DNA from: Ophiodon elongatus
Lineage: Eukaryota > Chordata > Actinopteri > Perciformes > Hexagrammidae
Direction of reading: 5' to 3'
Length of the DNA: 64,000 bases
Assembly (NCBI GenBank): GCA_016806645.1
Contig: JACSYO010000150.1
Span: 2,713,501-2,777,500 of the forward strand
Part shown: one piece after another, positions 37,800-48,148 of the stretch
Layout of the letters: each line of letters begins with the position of its first letter
Position numbering within the stretch: position 1 is the stretch's first letter
The notes under the pieces: model-generated
What the model saw: only the letters and a program-made list of their open reading frames with translations
What the model was told of the DNA's origin: nothing
Databases searched by the model: none
Translations under genes and position numbers: made by a program

Positions 37800-38180
37800 G
37801 CTCATCTTTGCATGATGCAGAGCAACACAAGCTTTGATAAATAATTCATCGGCTATTTTCAAAAACAGTAGCTTGTGCGCTGTTCTCCGCCGCAGTTCTG
37901 TTTCATTAATGATTTCATTTATAAATCATCACCTCTTCACTTCGCTCTGAGTGAAGATGAAATGTTTACAGCTGATTCTTGGTTCATTTGATCTAATCCA
38001 CTGATTTCGGGAGCATCTTGTGAATTGGGAGCAACAATTCATCGGAGTCCTCGGCAAACAAGACGCAGAACCATCAGCAGAGTTGACAACAATGTCATTA
38101 GCATTGTTGGATCCCAGAATGCAACAACACGGTTGTTGACACAGAGCAGTGAGTCACTTTCCACAAACAAGAGCCTTAGA
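37800..38180. promoter_or_regulatory. candidate enhancer with palindromic SOX pair and PBX-HOX site
   Basis: Three structured motifs lie within about 230 bp. ATGATTT-N7-AAATCAT (37909-37929) is a perfect inverted repeat whose ATAAATCA (37921-37928) is the reverse of the PBX-HOX consensus TGATTTAT. CAACAATG-N7-CATTGTTG (38087-38109) is a perfect inverted pair of SOX cores with a TAAT core inside the spacer, the arrangement bound by SOX dimers. CAACAACACGGTTGTTG (38122-38138) is another perfect inverted repeat. All are seen directly. Factor binding is inferred. Confidence 0.45.
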
Positions 38181-39641
38181 AGTGCGATGAACTTTATTTA
38201 TCCTCGGGGTTGGGGGGGGGGGGGTAGATAATTGCAGCTGCAAGGAACACAAATGGCCACAAATATTGAGTAAAGACGTTTCACCTCCATCATCATGCTG
38301 ACTTTCCAGTGGGGAGTTCTTGGTGTGTGTATTCGCAGAGGATGACAAATGCTATGACAGAGGGCAGGGGGAGGGGCTAGTTTGGAAGGATGATATTCTG
38401 TGTGTAATGTTGTCAACAACACAACAGACTCACTAGATGTCAGGCGTTTAGATAACAGAGAGCCGTCTTGCCCGCTAACGGGGAACCGCCCGGTGGTTGT
38501 TGGTGCGCCGAAGCAATTGTGCCAAATGAAAGTAGCAACATCTGTACAGATTGCGCAGATCCATGCAGAGGTGGAACGCAGTCTTCTTCTTCGCTTCGTA
38601 TCGGGGCTTATCATTGCCACCTGTAGATCAACAGAACAACGAGAAACCATCGGGAGGAATCTTTTTTTCACAACTATCAGGTTTTACTAATATTTCTAGC
38701 ATAAACCATATGGGCCATCCTGTGTAAAGCACCCTTTAGTTTGAGTTTTGTGATCTTAAAGGATTCTTAGACGAGGTGTGGGCGAAAAGAGTTGAATTAT
38801 ATTTGAAGAACCTGCTCGCTCCATGAACAAACATGATCTGTCACTGGTGCTAATACGAGCCAGACGGGCTGGTTTTCTCCAACATAACTTTGATCTTCTG
38901 AGAGAAATCTTCGAGAGTATTGCAGGAAGCAGATTCTATCTCTGTAAGGATCACAGAGATTGTGCTACTTAAGATTAAAAATGAGAGGGCAATTAATGTG
39001 TCAAGTAAAGAAAAGAAAAAAAAATCTATATTAAGATAAAGTTTGCCAGGTTAAAGATAATAGGAAAGGTGAGATGATAAAAGGGCAACGCTGTGATCTT
39101 CGTGGGCGTTCTTGGCCTACACGTTTACCTCCTCCAGATTTTTCCCGATGAAAATCCCCATGTATAATGAAGACCACATCGGCTGGTTGTCTACTGCCAA
39201 GATATCTCTCGAAAATAAATTAAGCTTAGAATTATTTAGAAATGCCAAGAAGCTGCATCGATTGAGGAAGAAGGAAAAATGCCCAGAGGAAGACAGAGAC
39301 CTCCGTATCACCTACAGAAGAATAAACGTAGATTTAGCAAAAAAATTATAATCTTACTACGCGTTTGCATAAACTTAGCCGGAGGCGAGCATGTGCATCA
39401 GAAGGCAGCAGTCCAGGCCCCCCCACCCCACCTTTCGCTGTAATAACTCTGTACTACTTAAAGCTCCAACACTTTGATTGTGTATTCTTTAAGGCAGGCG
39501 GGTTCACACGGAGCAGCTCCACCTTTTCTATTCTGTCGGCGACATTATTAAATATTTGCCTTATCGTCTCTGTAAGGCTCATATCATTTGAAGTGCAGAG
39601 AAATCCTGTTTTTAGCTGTAAAATTGTACAACTCACTTAAC
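38181..39641. other. non-coding; poly-G tract and CpG-containing patch
   Basis: A G run of about 13 bases, interrupted only by flanking T, sits at 38210-38224. 38450-38620 is CpG-richer. The minus-strand open frame 38198-38671 (157 codons) and plus-strand frame 39112-39351 show no domain and are not splice-supported. Confidence 0.45.
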
Positions 39642-39662
39642 CACACACACACACACACACAA

Positions 39663-39721
<59 letters not shown>
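39642..39721. repeat. (CA)n microsatellite
   Basis: About 38 CA units with a single CAACCA interruption at 39660-39664. It is followed by a pyrimidine-rich stretch to 39830. Confidence 0.97.
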
Positions 39722-39725
<4 letters not shown>

Positions 39726-40559
39726 TCCTCTTCCTCCCACTCTCCTCCCTCGTTTTGTTCCTTCCCACTTTCTCCCCACGCTTCTTTCTTCTCCTCCCTC
39801 TAACCCCCACCCTCCCTCTCCAGCTTCCTGTGCTCTCGGAAGAGGGTGATAAGTATAATCATAAGTGACTGGTTGAGCTGCCTGAGCTACAGACACCGAT
39901 GTATTCTCATGATATCCATGCACAGCTGTAAATGCCAGCGCACAATCCACACCAGACTGCACTCACAAAGCACATGCAGAAATATGTGCACGCTCCCACT
40001 GCAGGTACTTCACTTTGCATGCCAGTTGTTGTTAAAATGCCTTGAACATGAGCGTATATTTACAGCAGAAGGCAGTTAGAGATCATTTCCGTGGCACTTC
40101 AGAGAGGCTGCCTCTGTCTCCAGGGAGGGGAGAGCTCTGCCTAACTGTCGGCATATAGTCTTACTGCGGTAGTTAACATCTTTATTTGCGTACAATGAAC
40201 ATGCCCTCTGTGTCTGCCTCTCAAAGTGTGTACACGCTCAGATCGGTTTCGAGAACACTGAAGGTTTGTTTTTATGTAAAGTGCGCGTTTGCATATTCAA
40301 AATAATTGCCGCTCACACGGTTGCCGGGTCAGGCTGCTAGCCTCCCGCTACGGTATCACACGTATAGTTAGCCATCAACAGCATGGGTCTCAGAACAAAT
40401 AACCATAACTTCTTTACAGAACTAAATGGCTGCGTTGTCGACACTGGATGGAAATTGACCGTTTACGGCGTTAGTGACGTGCTCTTCACTGAAAGTAATG
40501 TTTAATTGAGTGTATGGACTATGATCAGCCAGTAGGAATCATTTTTCATTGAAATGGAA
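39722..40559. other. non-coding, no gene recognised
   Basis: Pyrimidine-rich sequence followed by mixed, CpG-containing unique sequence (40110-40460). A 77-codon open frame at 39846-40079 has no domain. Confidence 0.45.
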
Positions 40560-41250
40560 TTTAAATTGGATCCTTGGAGGGGTGTCAGGCGAGACGAGAT
40601 ATCGATCTCGAAGGAGACGCCTCCCTGTGCGCCGACAATGGTCTAAATGTTGTGCAACTGGTCAACATAGCTCTTCGCAATGGAGCTCCAAGGGAGTTCC
40701 CGCTCTATTCCTCAGCACGGAATGAGTCACCAGGGGCAAGATGGAGAGCTCTTTCCCCCAACATGGCACCCGCACTTAGTATCTGTCAGTGGCCGGTCCG
40801 CGTATCCTCAGGCTCAATTAATCAGAAGCCCACCTTTGGAGAATTGTGTGCTGGCCCGCCTTTAAAAGTACCTGCCGCCGCCTGTGCCAGTAGCAACCCT
40901 GGCAAGGGACAAGTGGAACAGGTTGGCCTAACTTGGCAGGGGGGCACGGTGGTGTTAATACAGACTCGCGGAGATGATTTCCTTTGAGGGAGATCCAATC
41001 CAGTGTCGCAGCATGGCGCGCAGGAAGTGGTCGAGCCTCCGACTGATAGAGTTTCTAATTCAATCTGTTCCAGATCAGCGGGGGGGTCAGGTGTTTGTGC
41101 CAGGCAGTAACCTTCCATTCTGTTCTCTGGTCACTGAGGAAATGTTAGGCCTATTGATTAAGAAAGCCAATAGGCAATCGATGGAGGCGTCGAGAGCGAC
41201 TGCAGCGGTTCATTTCCCAGTTTCTCCGTTTCATTTTTCAGCAGTACACA
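40560..41250. promoter_or_regulatory. candidate conserved noncoding block, GC-richer
   Basis: A GC-balanced, repeat-free stretch that holds a palindrome CGAGATATCGATCTCG (40595-40610), CTCAATTAATCAG (40812-40824), GGCCCGCCTTTAAAAG (40853-40868) and TTGATTAAGAAAGCC (41154-41168). A 137-codon plus-strand frame (40574-40987) overlaps open frames in other frames on both strands, so coding is not favoured. The product has no domain. The texture fits a regulatory element or an untranslated region better than an exon. Confidence 0.3.
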
Positions 41251-41393
41251 TCCTGTAGTACTCAGTTATTCACTATCCGGTAAAATATGTACTACTTGGC
41301 ACCGGCTGATGCAAAAAGGAATTTCAGTCTCATTAGAGCGAACAGGTCAGAGTGATCTACTTTGATATCCCGTTGTACTACTCTGATACATTG

Positions 41394-41407
41394 CTGCCAT
41401 CTAGTGT
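41394..41407 (-). promoter_or_regulatory. CTCF-like motif
   Basis: Read on the minus strand, ACACTAGATGGCAG agrees with the vertebrate CTCF core (CCASYAGRKGGCRS) at 13 of 14 positions. It follows the GC-richer block 40560-41250. 'GCCATCTAGTG' phrases also occur in dispersed repeats, so an ancient repeat origin is possible. Binding is not shown. Confidence 0.4.
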
Positions 41408-42783
41408 TTCTAATCCAGTGCACAGGTCTGAACACTGTGTCCTGTAACGTGTACTGACCAGACCGGCCCATTAGCATTCTGATTGTGCTGATAGGGAAAT
41501 GTTTGAAATCATTTTATGAGTTTAGATTTAATAAGGACTGTAAAGGACAGTAGATGCTAAAGGGGAAATCTCATGCAGCTATAATTTAAATGTACAGTGA
41601 AAGTAAAGTTAAGAAGATGATACATCATTTTAGTAATATTTATGACTGCAATTTGTGCTTGTGTTAAGCAGGCTGTAAGCCTTTAATCATAAACTGGGGT
41701 GTGTCCAATCTTAATTAACAATATCGGTGAACTCATTGAATCTAATGTTGTAATTAAATCTTTTTATTGCTAAAATAAAATTCACTTATATTCTTCAGAC
41801 CGAGAGCAGCTCCTCTGACCTTGTGGACACTTTGACGGTCGTCGGCATGTAACATTTTATTTTATCCTTTTACCACACTTTGTCCCATGAAGTGAAGTTT
41901 ATTTGCTCCTTTCGTCCGCTGCTGTTTGTCGTATTTGCTCTTCCCTATTTCCCACCTTCATGATTACACAGTGGCTCTTGGGCCTTCGGAGGCAAATGTC
42001 TTCACATTCACTCCAAAACAGCATAGAACGGGACAGAAATGCTCCTCTTCCTCAGCAGACTTCCTCATGTGTGTCATAGATTTCAAAATCAAGTGAAACA
42101 GTGTTTAAGAATCTCAGCATATTCTGGTTATTATATCCGCTATTATGATTATTAATTACTTCTATTATTCAGAGCGTTATTACCAAGTAATATATAATAC
42201 CTAGTTTTGTTGAGACTTGTCTATCGAGCCCTTCTGCTGCTACTCAGGCCAGCGCCACATTCGCACACAACAGTGCTATCCGACTAAAGAATAGCTAATA
42301 ATATTTAATGTTTAATGCATAATGAATAATATGGGATTAACATTCTTTATTTTTGATTTGGATGTTGTTTACCATGGCGACAGTGGAGGCTTTGAAGCAT
42401 GCAGATCAACATTTATTGCCACCACTCCTTTCCCAAACTTGTTAAATGAATCAGAAATAAGTATGTTGACTTTCATCCTCAAACACACATTATATGAATG
42501 CCTCTGTCTGGGGGACTAAAGAATCATCAAAAGGAATAAATGTTTGAAGGTTTCTTTCCTTAATTCTATTAAAAAAAACTGCTGGTGAAACGGGGAATTT
42601 ACATCTCTGTAAAATAACTTGTTGAGAGGTGTGTTGTTCTCCCACTAATGGTGCACAAAATCCCAACCATGTCTTGGAGGAGGAGTTTTTTTTAGTGTGA
42701 ACATCATAGACACAAGACTTTTTTTTTCACTCGTAATTACAGTCACATTAATATATTATTGACCCGTTCCTCTTTGATGTTCA
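41408..42783. other. non-coding AT-rich sequence
   Basis: AT-rich unique sequence with many TTATTA/ATAATA motifs around 42120-42320. The open frame at 42322-42519 has no domain. T runs occur at 42685-42693 and 42719-42727. Confidence 0.5.
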
Positions 42784-43265
42784 TCCTTCATCCACCTCTG
42801 CTTGTTGTTTCCCTTTCTTGTCAGCGGGTTTCGGTTCGACCTCCTCCGGCGCTGAAAAACAGATCTCCCCTAACTTTTCTTCTGTCACTCTCCTCCACCT
42901 GTTTTTCAAAGTTTTTTTTTGTTTTTGTTTTTGTTTTTTTGCATTCGTCTTTGAGACCATGATGTGGGGAATTGCCTTCATCAGGGTTTCTGCCTTCTTC
43001 ATCTCTGGCCTCTCCGTCACAGATCTTCCTCATTTCTTCCCTTTCCCGTCGACGCGTCTCCCCTCTCGCTCTCGTCTTTCCGCCTCTCCAACCATCTCCT
43101 CCATTTGCTCAGACGCCTTCTTTAGCTCCCGTTTCAGCTCGGTTTTATTATTCTTTTCATCCCCCTCTTCTTTCATCTGCCTCTCTAGTTCACTTGTTCG
43201 CTTGCAAAGATTTTTGAAGTCTTGAGGTCATCAAGAAACTTCTTCAGCTGCTCACTGCTTTCCTC

Positions 43266-43328
<63 letters not shown>

Positions 43329-43500
43329 CTCATCATTCAGCAGGTTCCCTTAATAGTTCCCCATTCCTCTCTCTTGAGTTCATCCTCATTTTCCCTCAGT
43401 TGGGCTTTCACATTCTAATTTTTGACTTATTTGTTCCATCTTTCTTCTTGCTGTTGGTGCCTCGCTTGCAGTTCTACACTGCTACTTTTTGCTCCTTTTC
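42784..43500 (-). pseudogene. decayed coiled-coil coding remnant
   Basis: Read on the minus strand from about 43480 downwards, charged Glu/Lys/Arg/Gln-rich frames follow one another. First comes V-E-L-Q-A-R-H-Q-Q-Q-E-E-R-W and, after stops, V-K-A-Q-L-R-E-N-E-D-E-L-K-R-E-E-W. The (GA)n tract (43269-43325) then reads as Glu-Arg repeats into S-S-E-Q-L-K-K-F-L-D-D-L-K. After a frame change, 43230-42784 stays open apart from one TGA near 43037, with segments such as S-E-L-E-R-Q-M-K-E-E and T-E-L-K-R-E-L-K-K-A-S-E-Q-M-E-E-M. Hydrophobic residues recur with heptad-like spacing. I do not recognise the parent. GIMAP-like C-terminal tails or another coiled-coil protein are possible. Several stops and frame changes indicate a pseudogene. 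Confidence 0.4.
43269..43325. repeat. (CT)n microsatellite inside the coiled-coil remnant
   Basis: About 28 pure CT units. On the minus strand it continues a Glu/Arg-coding reading into the coiled-coil segment, so it may have expanded from a coding GAGAGA run. Confidence 0.95.
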
Positions 43501-44489
43501 ATAATTAATAAAAAAAATATATATATATATTTCTTCAAATTATTTCAACCCATAGATTATACCATATAGCAAAAATATAATAATACACTGAATATATAAT
43601 TGCTATTTCTGTGTGGATAGGAGCTAATGTAAAAGAAGTTAATAGGATTGAATTTGATTGAGCTATTTCTCAGTATTCCAGCACTATAAACCATACTATC
43701 ATATATAAAGTCTCACCAAGTCAGATATTCGCTTTTCCCTCCAATCTTTCAGACTCCTCTTCTTCTCTGCTTTGTCTGTTTAGCCGACCGTAAAGATTCC
43801 TGTTCAGCTCTATTTTATTTGTAGTTCGACTCAATAACCCGTCACACCAAAAATACAAAAGTCAACGATGTGGTCTTATTTCGTTCAAGCAAACCAACCA
43901 GAAGACTCCTGAAAGCTGAGATCCCATTTAGATTGCACATGTTAAAGACACTACCGTCACAAAAGAAGGCCTGTTCCATTCCACATCCAATAACGTCATC
44001 ATTTTTCAAATGATTTTCATTTGCGAGCTTTGATCTCTAAACCCCCAATTACAGATAATGCTCTGTGCTACAGCGGATCACTGTGAGATACAATCAAAAA
44101 ACGTGCCACAAAGATCTGCAAACCGCTGTGTGATGATCTGTAATCTGCAAGTTCATCCAAGGATAAGAAAAACAACTCACAGTTGTCCTCGGGCCAGAAT
44201 CCTGCATCAAGTATCGCAAATCATTTAACACATGAAAATGTGACTAATGCATTAATTACTCAGACCAGTGTGCGTGATGCGATGACACAACTGAAGGCTT
44301 CATGTCTAATGAAGCCAATGTCACAAAGGCTCTCGTATGTTCACTCATTTAAAGTCTCAAAATGCGTAAAACGAGGACAAATCAAGAAAGGTCACGGTGT
44401 TAGTCATTAGCAGTGCTAAATCAGACCGGATTATTCGGAACAGATAAAGCTGTGCTACTGAAGCACTGGTGTATTGTTCAGTGTGTTAA
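43501..44489. other. non-coding AT-rich sequence
   Basis: AT-rich, including (TA) at 43518-43530. No gene or transposon terminus is recognised. Confidence 0.5.
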
Positions 44490-44860
44490 CAGGGCCACGC
44501 GCCTGCAAAAAGAAAAATGAAAATGCACAGCGTGACTTTGGTGTACACGTCGAGGTTAATAAACGTACACTGTCACCGCTGAGCACTTAGCCACGAGCGT
44601 AACTCTCTCAGCAGCTTTCCTCGTGTACACAGACGAGCTGACAGACGTGGAGTTCTCCACGTGGCTTCCGCGTTCCGGTTGTTCAGACTCTCCTCTCATA
44701 GCCCCTCACCCCTCCCCCCCCACCGTGCTGCCACCTCGACGTCCCCACGCAGGTGAATACGATCGGCGTTCCCTCTGATTGCCACGGTCGCTAGACAGAA
44801 GTGACAGGCGAAGACAGCGGCGCAGCGAGGAAGATTAGGCACAAAGCCTCCTGTGACGAG
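44490..44860. promoter_or_regulatory. small CpG-rich islet with minus-strand G-quadruplex motif
   Basis: CpGs are frequent here (for example CACGTGGCTTCCGCGTTCCGG, CTCGACGTCCCCACG, GACAGCGGCGCAGCGAGG), unlike the flanks. At 44702-44721 the plus strand has C4-TCA-C4-T-C8, so the minus strand meets the four-run G-quadruplex pattern. No open frame or first-exon structure is visible. It could be an unmethylated regulatory islet. Promoter activity is only a possibility. Confidence 0.3.
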
Positions 44861-45199
44861 TTCAAAGCCGTCTGGGGGTGAGGCCTTTTATGAGAAAAAC
44901 GTACAGAAATTAATAATTGCGACAGACAGGGTGTCACAGCGCTGACAAGTTTCCTCCCCACTCTACCTTTAAACATAAAGAGAGAGAGAGAGAGAGATGT
45001 GTGCAGAGTCCTCCGTGATGAGTTCAAGTGTGGAAGCTCGGCGTTCTTTTACTCCTCCGATACAAAGCAGAGACGTTTGATTTCTTGTGTGAAGTATGCA
45101 GAGGATGAGTAAACTATTCATTTCTAACACGCAATATTTTCAAAGGAAGTTTTGTTAATGGTTAATGGTCAACGACTTGAAACGCAGGCGCGTACGAAA
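44861..45199. other. non-coding; short (GA) run
   Basis: Unique sequence with (GA)9 at 44979-44997. A minus-strand open frame (44791-45027) has no domain. Confidence 0.5.
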
Positions 45200-45525
45200 T
45201 GATGTAATGCGAGATTTATTGTCATGCACCGATTTTTGCTTTTTGGTTTGTTTCTACAACAGTAAATAAGTAATTAAAACATATTAGAAGTTTAAAAGAA
45301 GTAAAATAAAGGAACACAGCAAACCTGAAAGTTACCCAGTGCGACCACAGTCTGATCTGCTGGCCACTGAGCAGCATCCACTGGAGCGGTTGGGGTTGAG
45401 GGCCTTGCTCAAGGGCACCAGGGGAAGGCGCTGCTTCTTCACTTTCCCCATCCAGATTTATCCTGCCGGACCGGGGATGGAACCCATGACCTCCCACTCC
45501 CTTTTCTTAACCATTAGGCCACCAC
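45200..45525 (-). mobile_element. tRNA-derived SINE (V-SINE-like)
   Basis: Read on the minus strand, it starts GGTGGCCTAATGGTTAAG (near 45522), an RNA polymerase III A box (TGGCCTAATGG). GGTTCCATCCC (45474-45484) is a B box at normal tRNA spacing. The body contains the phrase TGCCCTTGAGCAAGGCCCTC, then AACCCCAACCGCTCCAG (45385-45425), a core widespread in teleost SINEs. It ends near GGTGCATGACAATAAATC. Length is about 320 bp, apparently full length. No clear target duplication is visible, so it is probably old. The tRNA head is no longer a functional tRNA. Confidence 0.7.
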
Positions 45526-46746
45526 TATTCCTACTATGGTACATTTAGAGGTATGCCACAAACACTATATATTATAATAATAACTAATAACTACATTAGA
45601 AATTGTCCAAGAAATGTACCAGATATCAATTATATAATATTGAAGTTTGATATATTTGATATCAGTGTTAAATACATCACGTCACAGTGACAAATAATCC
45701 AGAAGTTACAAAAATGACCCGTTGCGAAATCCACTGTAATTATCGTTTTCAAATAAGTGCTTTTTAAATTAAATTACGTTATAACTATTTCGACAACAAT
45801 GTTCATTGACTGTATCATAAATGTTGCCGCAAATCACTCGATTACGATTGATCACGAATTGTGAATCAGCCTCTCGTGTGAATCACACATTAATTAAATT
45901 AGTCCTTTTTGCCTTTATTCATTAATTTCCATACAAAGGTTTATCATGTTTGTCCGTTTTATGATTTCAGTTCACGTCTCGTCTCAGCTCCGTTTCTGCA
46001 GCAGCTTCGAGTAAAGAGTGTCTCCTCTCGGCCTATAAACATGACATGAGCTGGCTGTCAGCAGCAACATTAAATACCATATACATGCCAACTTAAATTA
46101 AGCCTCTAGTTATGTGGATTTAAAAACACAAAAAACACACACACAGCCAGCACATTATCTGTAATAGCTGCAGTCACATGTATTTAGGAGAATGCATAAT
46201 TTGCTGTGAGATCTGAGAGTCTCAGAAGCACAGCGGCACAACAGAAGGTAGAGGCCCCTTCTAGTCTGATGTGGGTGTGTTTTTTTCTGCTTGGTTTGGG
46301 ACAGAAAAGGAGCAGAGCAGAAACACAGTGATGTTATTAAACAGCTCTACTGCCTCCAGTGTTTTCATCTTCCACTATGAACTTCATTTTTCTTTGATCT
46401 TAGATCATTTGATTTCTCCCTTGAGCTTGATACAGCCAAGAGGATGCAGAGGAGTGTTTGGAACTGGAGGCTCGATGTTTCCGCTCAGGCTGGTTGGGAA
46501 AATCTGGAAGGGGAAAGCAAATACAAAGTAAAAAATAAAAAAAAAAATAAAAAAGGCTTTCTTCTACTTTTACAACCTCTTTTGGTGTTTTAAGGACTAA
46601 CAAACTGAAAAAAGTTGGCCAAATAATAAGATCTGAATGAATGAGAATGATTTGATTAATATAATTAAAACGGCAGCATGTTCTTTCATAGTCAAAATAT
46701 CTAAAAGGATTTTAGGAAGTCTGTGCCTGTGACTTATTCTGAGAAT
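45526..46746. other. non-coding, no gene recognised
   Basis: AT-rich sequence with TATATT-rich palindromic patches (45560-45680), a short (CA) run near 46134-46145 and AAATAAAAAA low complexity at 46529-46555. No gene is supported. Confidence 0.5.
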
Positions 46747-47380
46747 CAGTGGTGGGAAATAACTTTGAGTTTAGTGCTTTTACTCAATTTTGAGGTACTT
46801 GAGGTAATGTTTTACTTTATACATCACTTTGACAAATACAGTTACCAGTTACTTTGCAGATTAAAGGGGCACGCCGCAGATTTGACAGATAAAGGTCAGT
46901 TTACTCGTCATGAAGTCGTATTAAAAATTTCCAGAATGTCTTTCCGAACTCTTGTGTTATCAGCGTTTTGTTTGCTTGGGCTTGGAAACTAAAACTTTAT
47001 ACCTGGCCATGGAGTTTGAAAGACGCGGGCATTAACCAGACAGGGAGGGTCAAACGAAATGATACTGGTTGAATTATGGGAAATGTTGTTTTCAGTGGTT
47101 TCAGACATGAGACATTTGTTGTTGTTTTTTTACAGTATATACTGTATATATAAACTGTATACTGTGTATATATAAATATATGAGTTTAAATTAGCGGTAC
47201 CTCATTTCAACATGAAAATGCCACTTAAAAGTTGATGTGTCCTTTAAAATAATCCAATTACCTAATTTAACACTCTGACGAGGGCCATTCTGCATATCGT
47301 GTATTCCAATACTTTTTTATTTCATTTTTAATAGTTGTAGTTGAGTATTTTTAAGTGGAACTTGCTCTCATTGATTTTTT
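46747..47380 (+). mobile_element. dispersed teleost repeat, CAGTGGTGG-type (copy A), interrupted
   Basis: Starts CAGTGGTGGGAAATAACTTT, continues TTTTACTCAATTTTGAGGTA and ends its left half at TTACTTTGCAGA (46860). After an inserted element it resumes at AATAATCCAATTACC, then AACACTCTGACGAGGGCC, ATTCTGCATATCG and AATACTTTTTTATTTC. Both halves match the remembered order of the same teleost family as copy B (18200-18473), which shows that the intervening 46861-47247 is an insertion. The expected right terminus (CCACCACTG-like) is absent, apparently displaced by the next repeat. Confidence 0.55.
46861..47247. mobile_element. TTAA-flanked MITE inserted in the CAGTGGTGG repeat
   Basis: Begins TTAA-AGGGGCACGCC and ends GTGTCCT-TTAA, so the ends are short inverted repeats (AGGGGCAC versus AGGACAC) flanked by TTAA on both sides. 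TTAA duplication is characteristic of piggyBac-type transposition. The 387-bp interior, which I recognise as common in teleost 3' regions (TTTGACAGATAAAGGTCAGT, TTATGGGAAATGTTG), has no transposase. Internal (TA) rich sequence lies at 47140-47180. Superfamily assignment is by the TTAA signature only. Confidence 0.5.
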
Positions 47381-47911
47381 ATTGCACTCGGGGAGAAACC
47401 AGCTGTGAGCTATACGCTGAGTTATTATGACCGTATGAGTTGATTTGGTGAACTCAACAGGAAACCATTTCTTTACAAACCCAGCTGACATGTAGCAACG
47501 TTGGCCTTCATTTGGAGTCGTGTTTCTGTCCGCCTGATGAATCCGCTGCAAGTCCAATATTCACTCTCACGTTAGCTCTGCCTTTCTCCACTAGCACCTG
47601 AGGGAAATAGCGGTCCCTCCGGCTGCTAAATGATCCACTCTGTTCACCAGCTATATTCGCTGACTTTGTCTGTCCGTTTGTACGCAATGTGCAGAGGGAT
47701 CATCAGACCTTTTTTTTAATGCGGCTGCCTGCTGCTGAAAACAAGGTCGCTGAGAGCGATGAAAAACACAGTCACCAATACAATATGAGCCGAAAGACTC
47801 CATAAAGCTCTGCACAGCTGAGGGGTAATAATTCTCTGTGGGTTTTCGTTGCTGCGAGCGACACATGCAGTCATTGGTGCTAAAAAAAAATATTGATCGG
47901 TGCAGCTTTAA
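47381..47911 (-). repeat. dispersed repeat family R, copy 2
   Basis: In reverse complement, this starts TTAAAGCTGCACCGATC (47911 downwards) and runs through AATTATTACCCCTCAGCTG, GAACAGAGTGGATCATTTAG and GAGTGAATATTGGACTTG. It is homologous to 30194-30395 in the opposite orientation and much longer. The right boundary coincides with TTAA (47908-47911), hinting at the same TTAA insertion mode as its neighbour. The left boundary is not clear. The 114-codon minus frame at 47651-47995 lies within the repeat and is not a gene. Confidence 0.55.
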
Positions 47912-48148
47912 AGGAAATCTATGCCGTGAGTTATTCTGAAAACTGACCCGTGTCAGCTGCATGAACAAGTGTTGCTTCTTCTCCAGGAAACGCATTCCGT
48001 ATTTAGATCATTCTTGAACTGTGTGTTGCTTTTCAGAGAAGACTTCTTCAGATGTTTGGACACACACAACTGCCCTCAACAAAATGCCACATTTATAAAA
48101 GTTTAGCCAATTCAAAAGAATGTCTGTCTGTTTCCTTTCACATCCATG
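47912..48148. other. short unique spacer
   Basis: Unique sequence between repeat R copy 2 and the Tc1 element. No feature seen. Confidence 0.5.

Noticed and set aside
38198..38671. 157-codon minus-strand frame
   Set aside because: No domain, runs through a poly-G/C tract, no splice or promoter support.
38862..38876. 15-base match (GCCAGACGGGCTGGT) to the Tc1 interior at 48350-48364
   Set aside because: Flanking sequence does not align with the Tc1 element, so chance or extreme decay; not called.
40574..40987. 137-codon frame as an exon
   Set aside because: Overlapping frames on both strands are also open and the peptide lacks a domain; a noncoding block fits better.
45474..45522. tRNA gene
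   Set aside because: A and B boxes are present, but they form the head of a SINE with a typical fish SINE body and tail; the tRNA fold is not intact.
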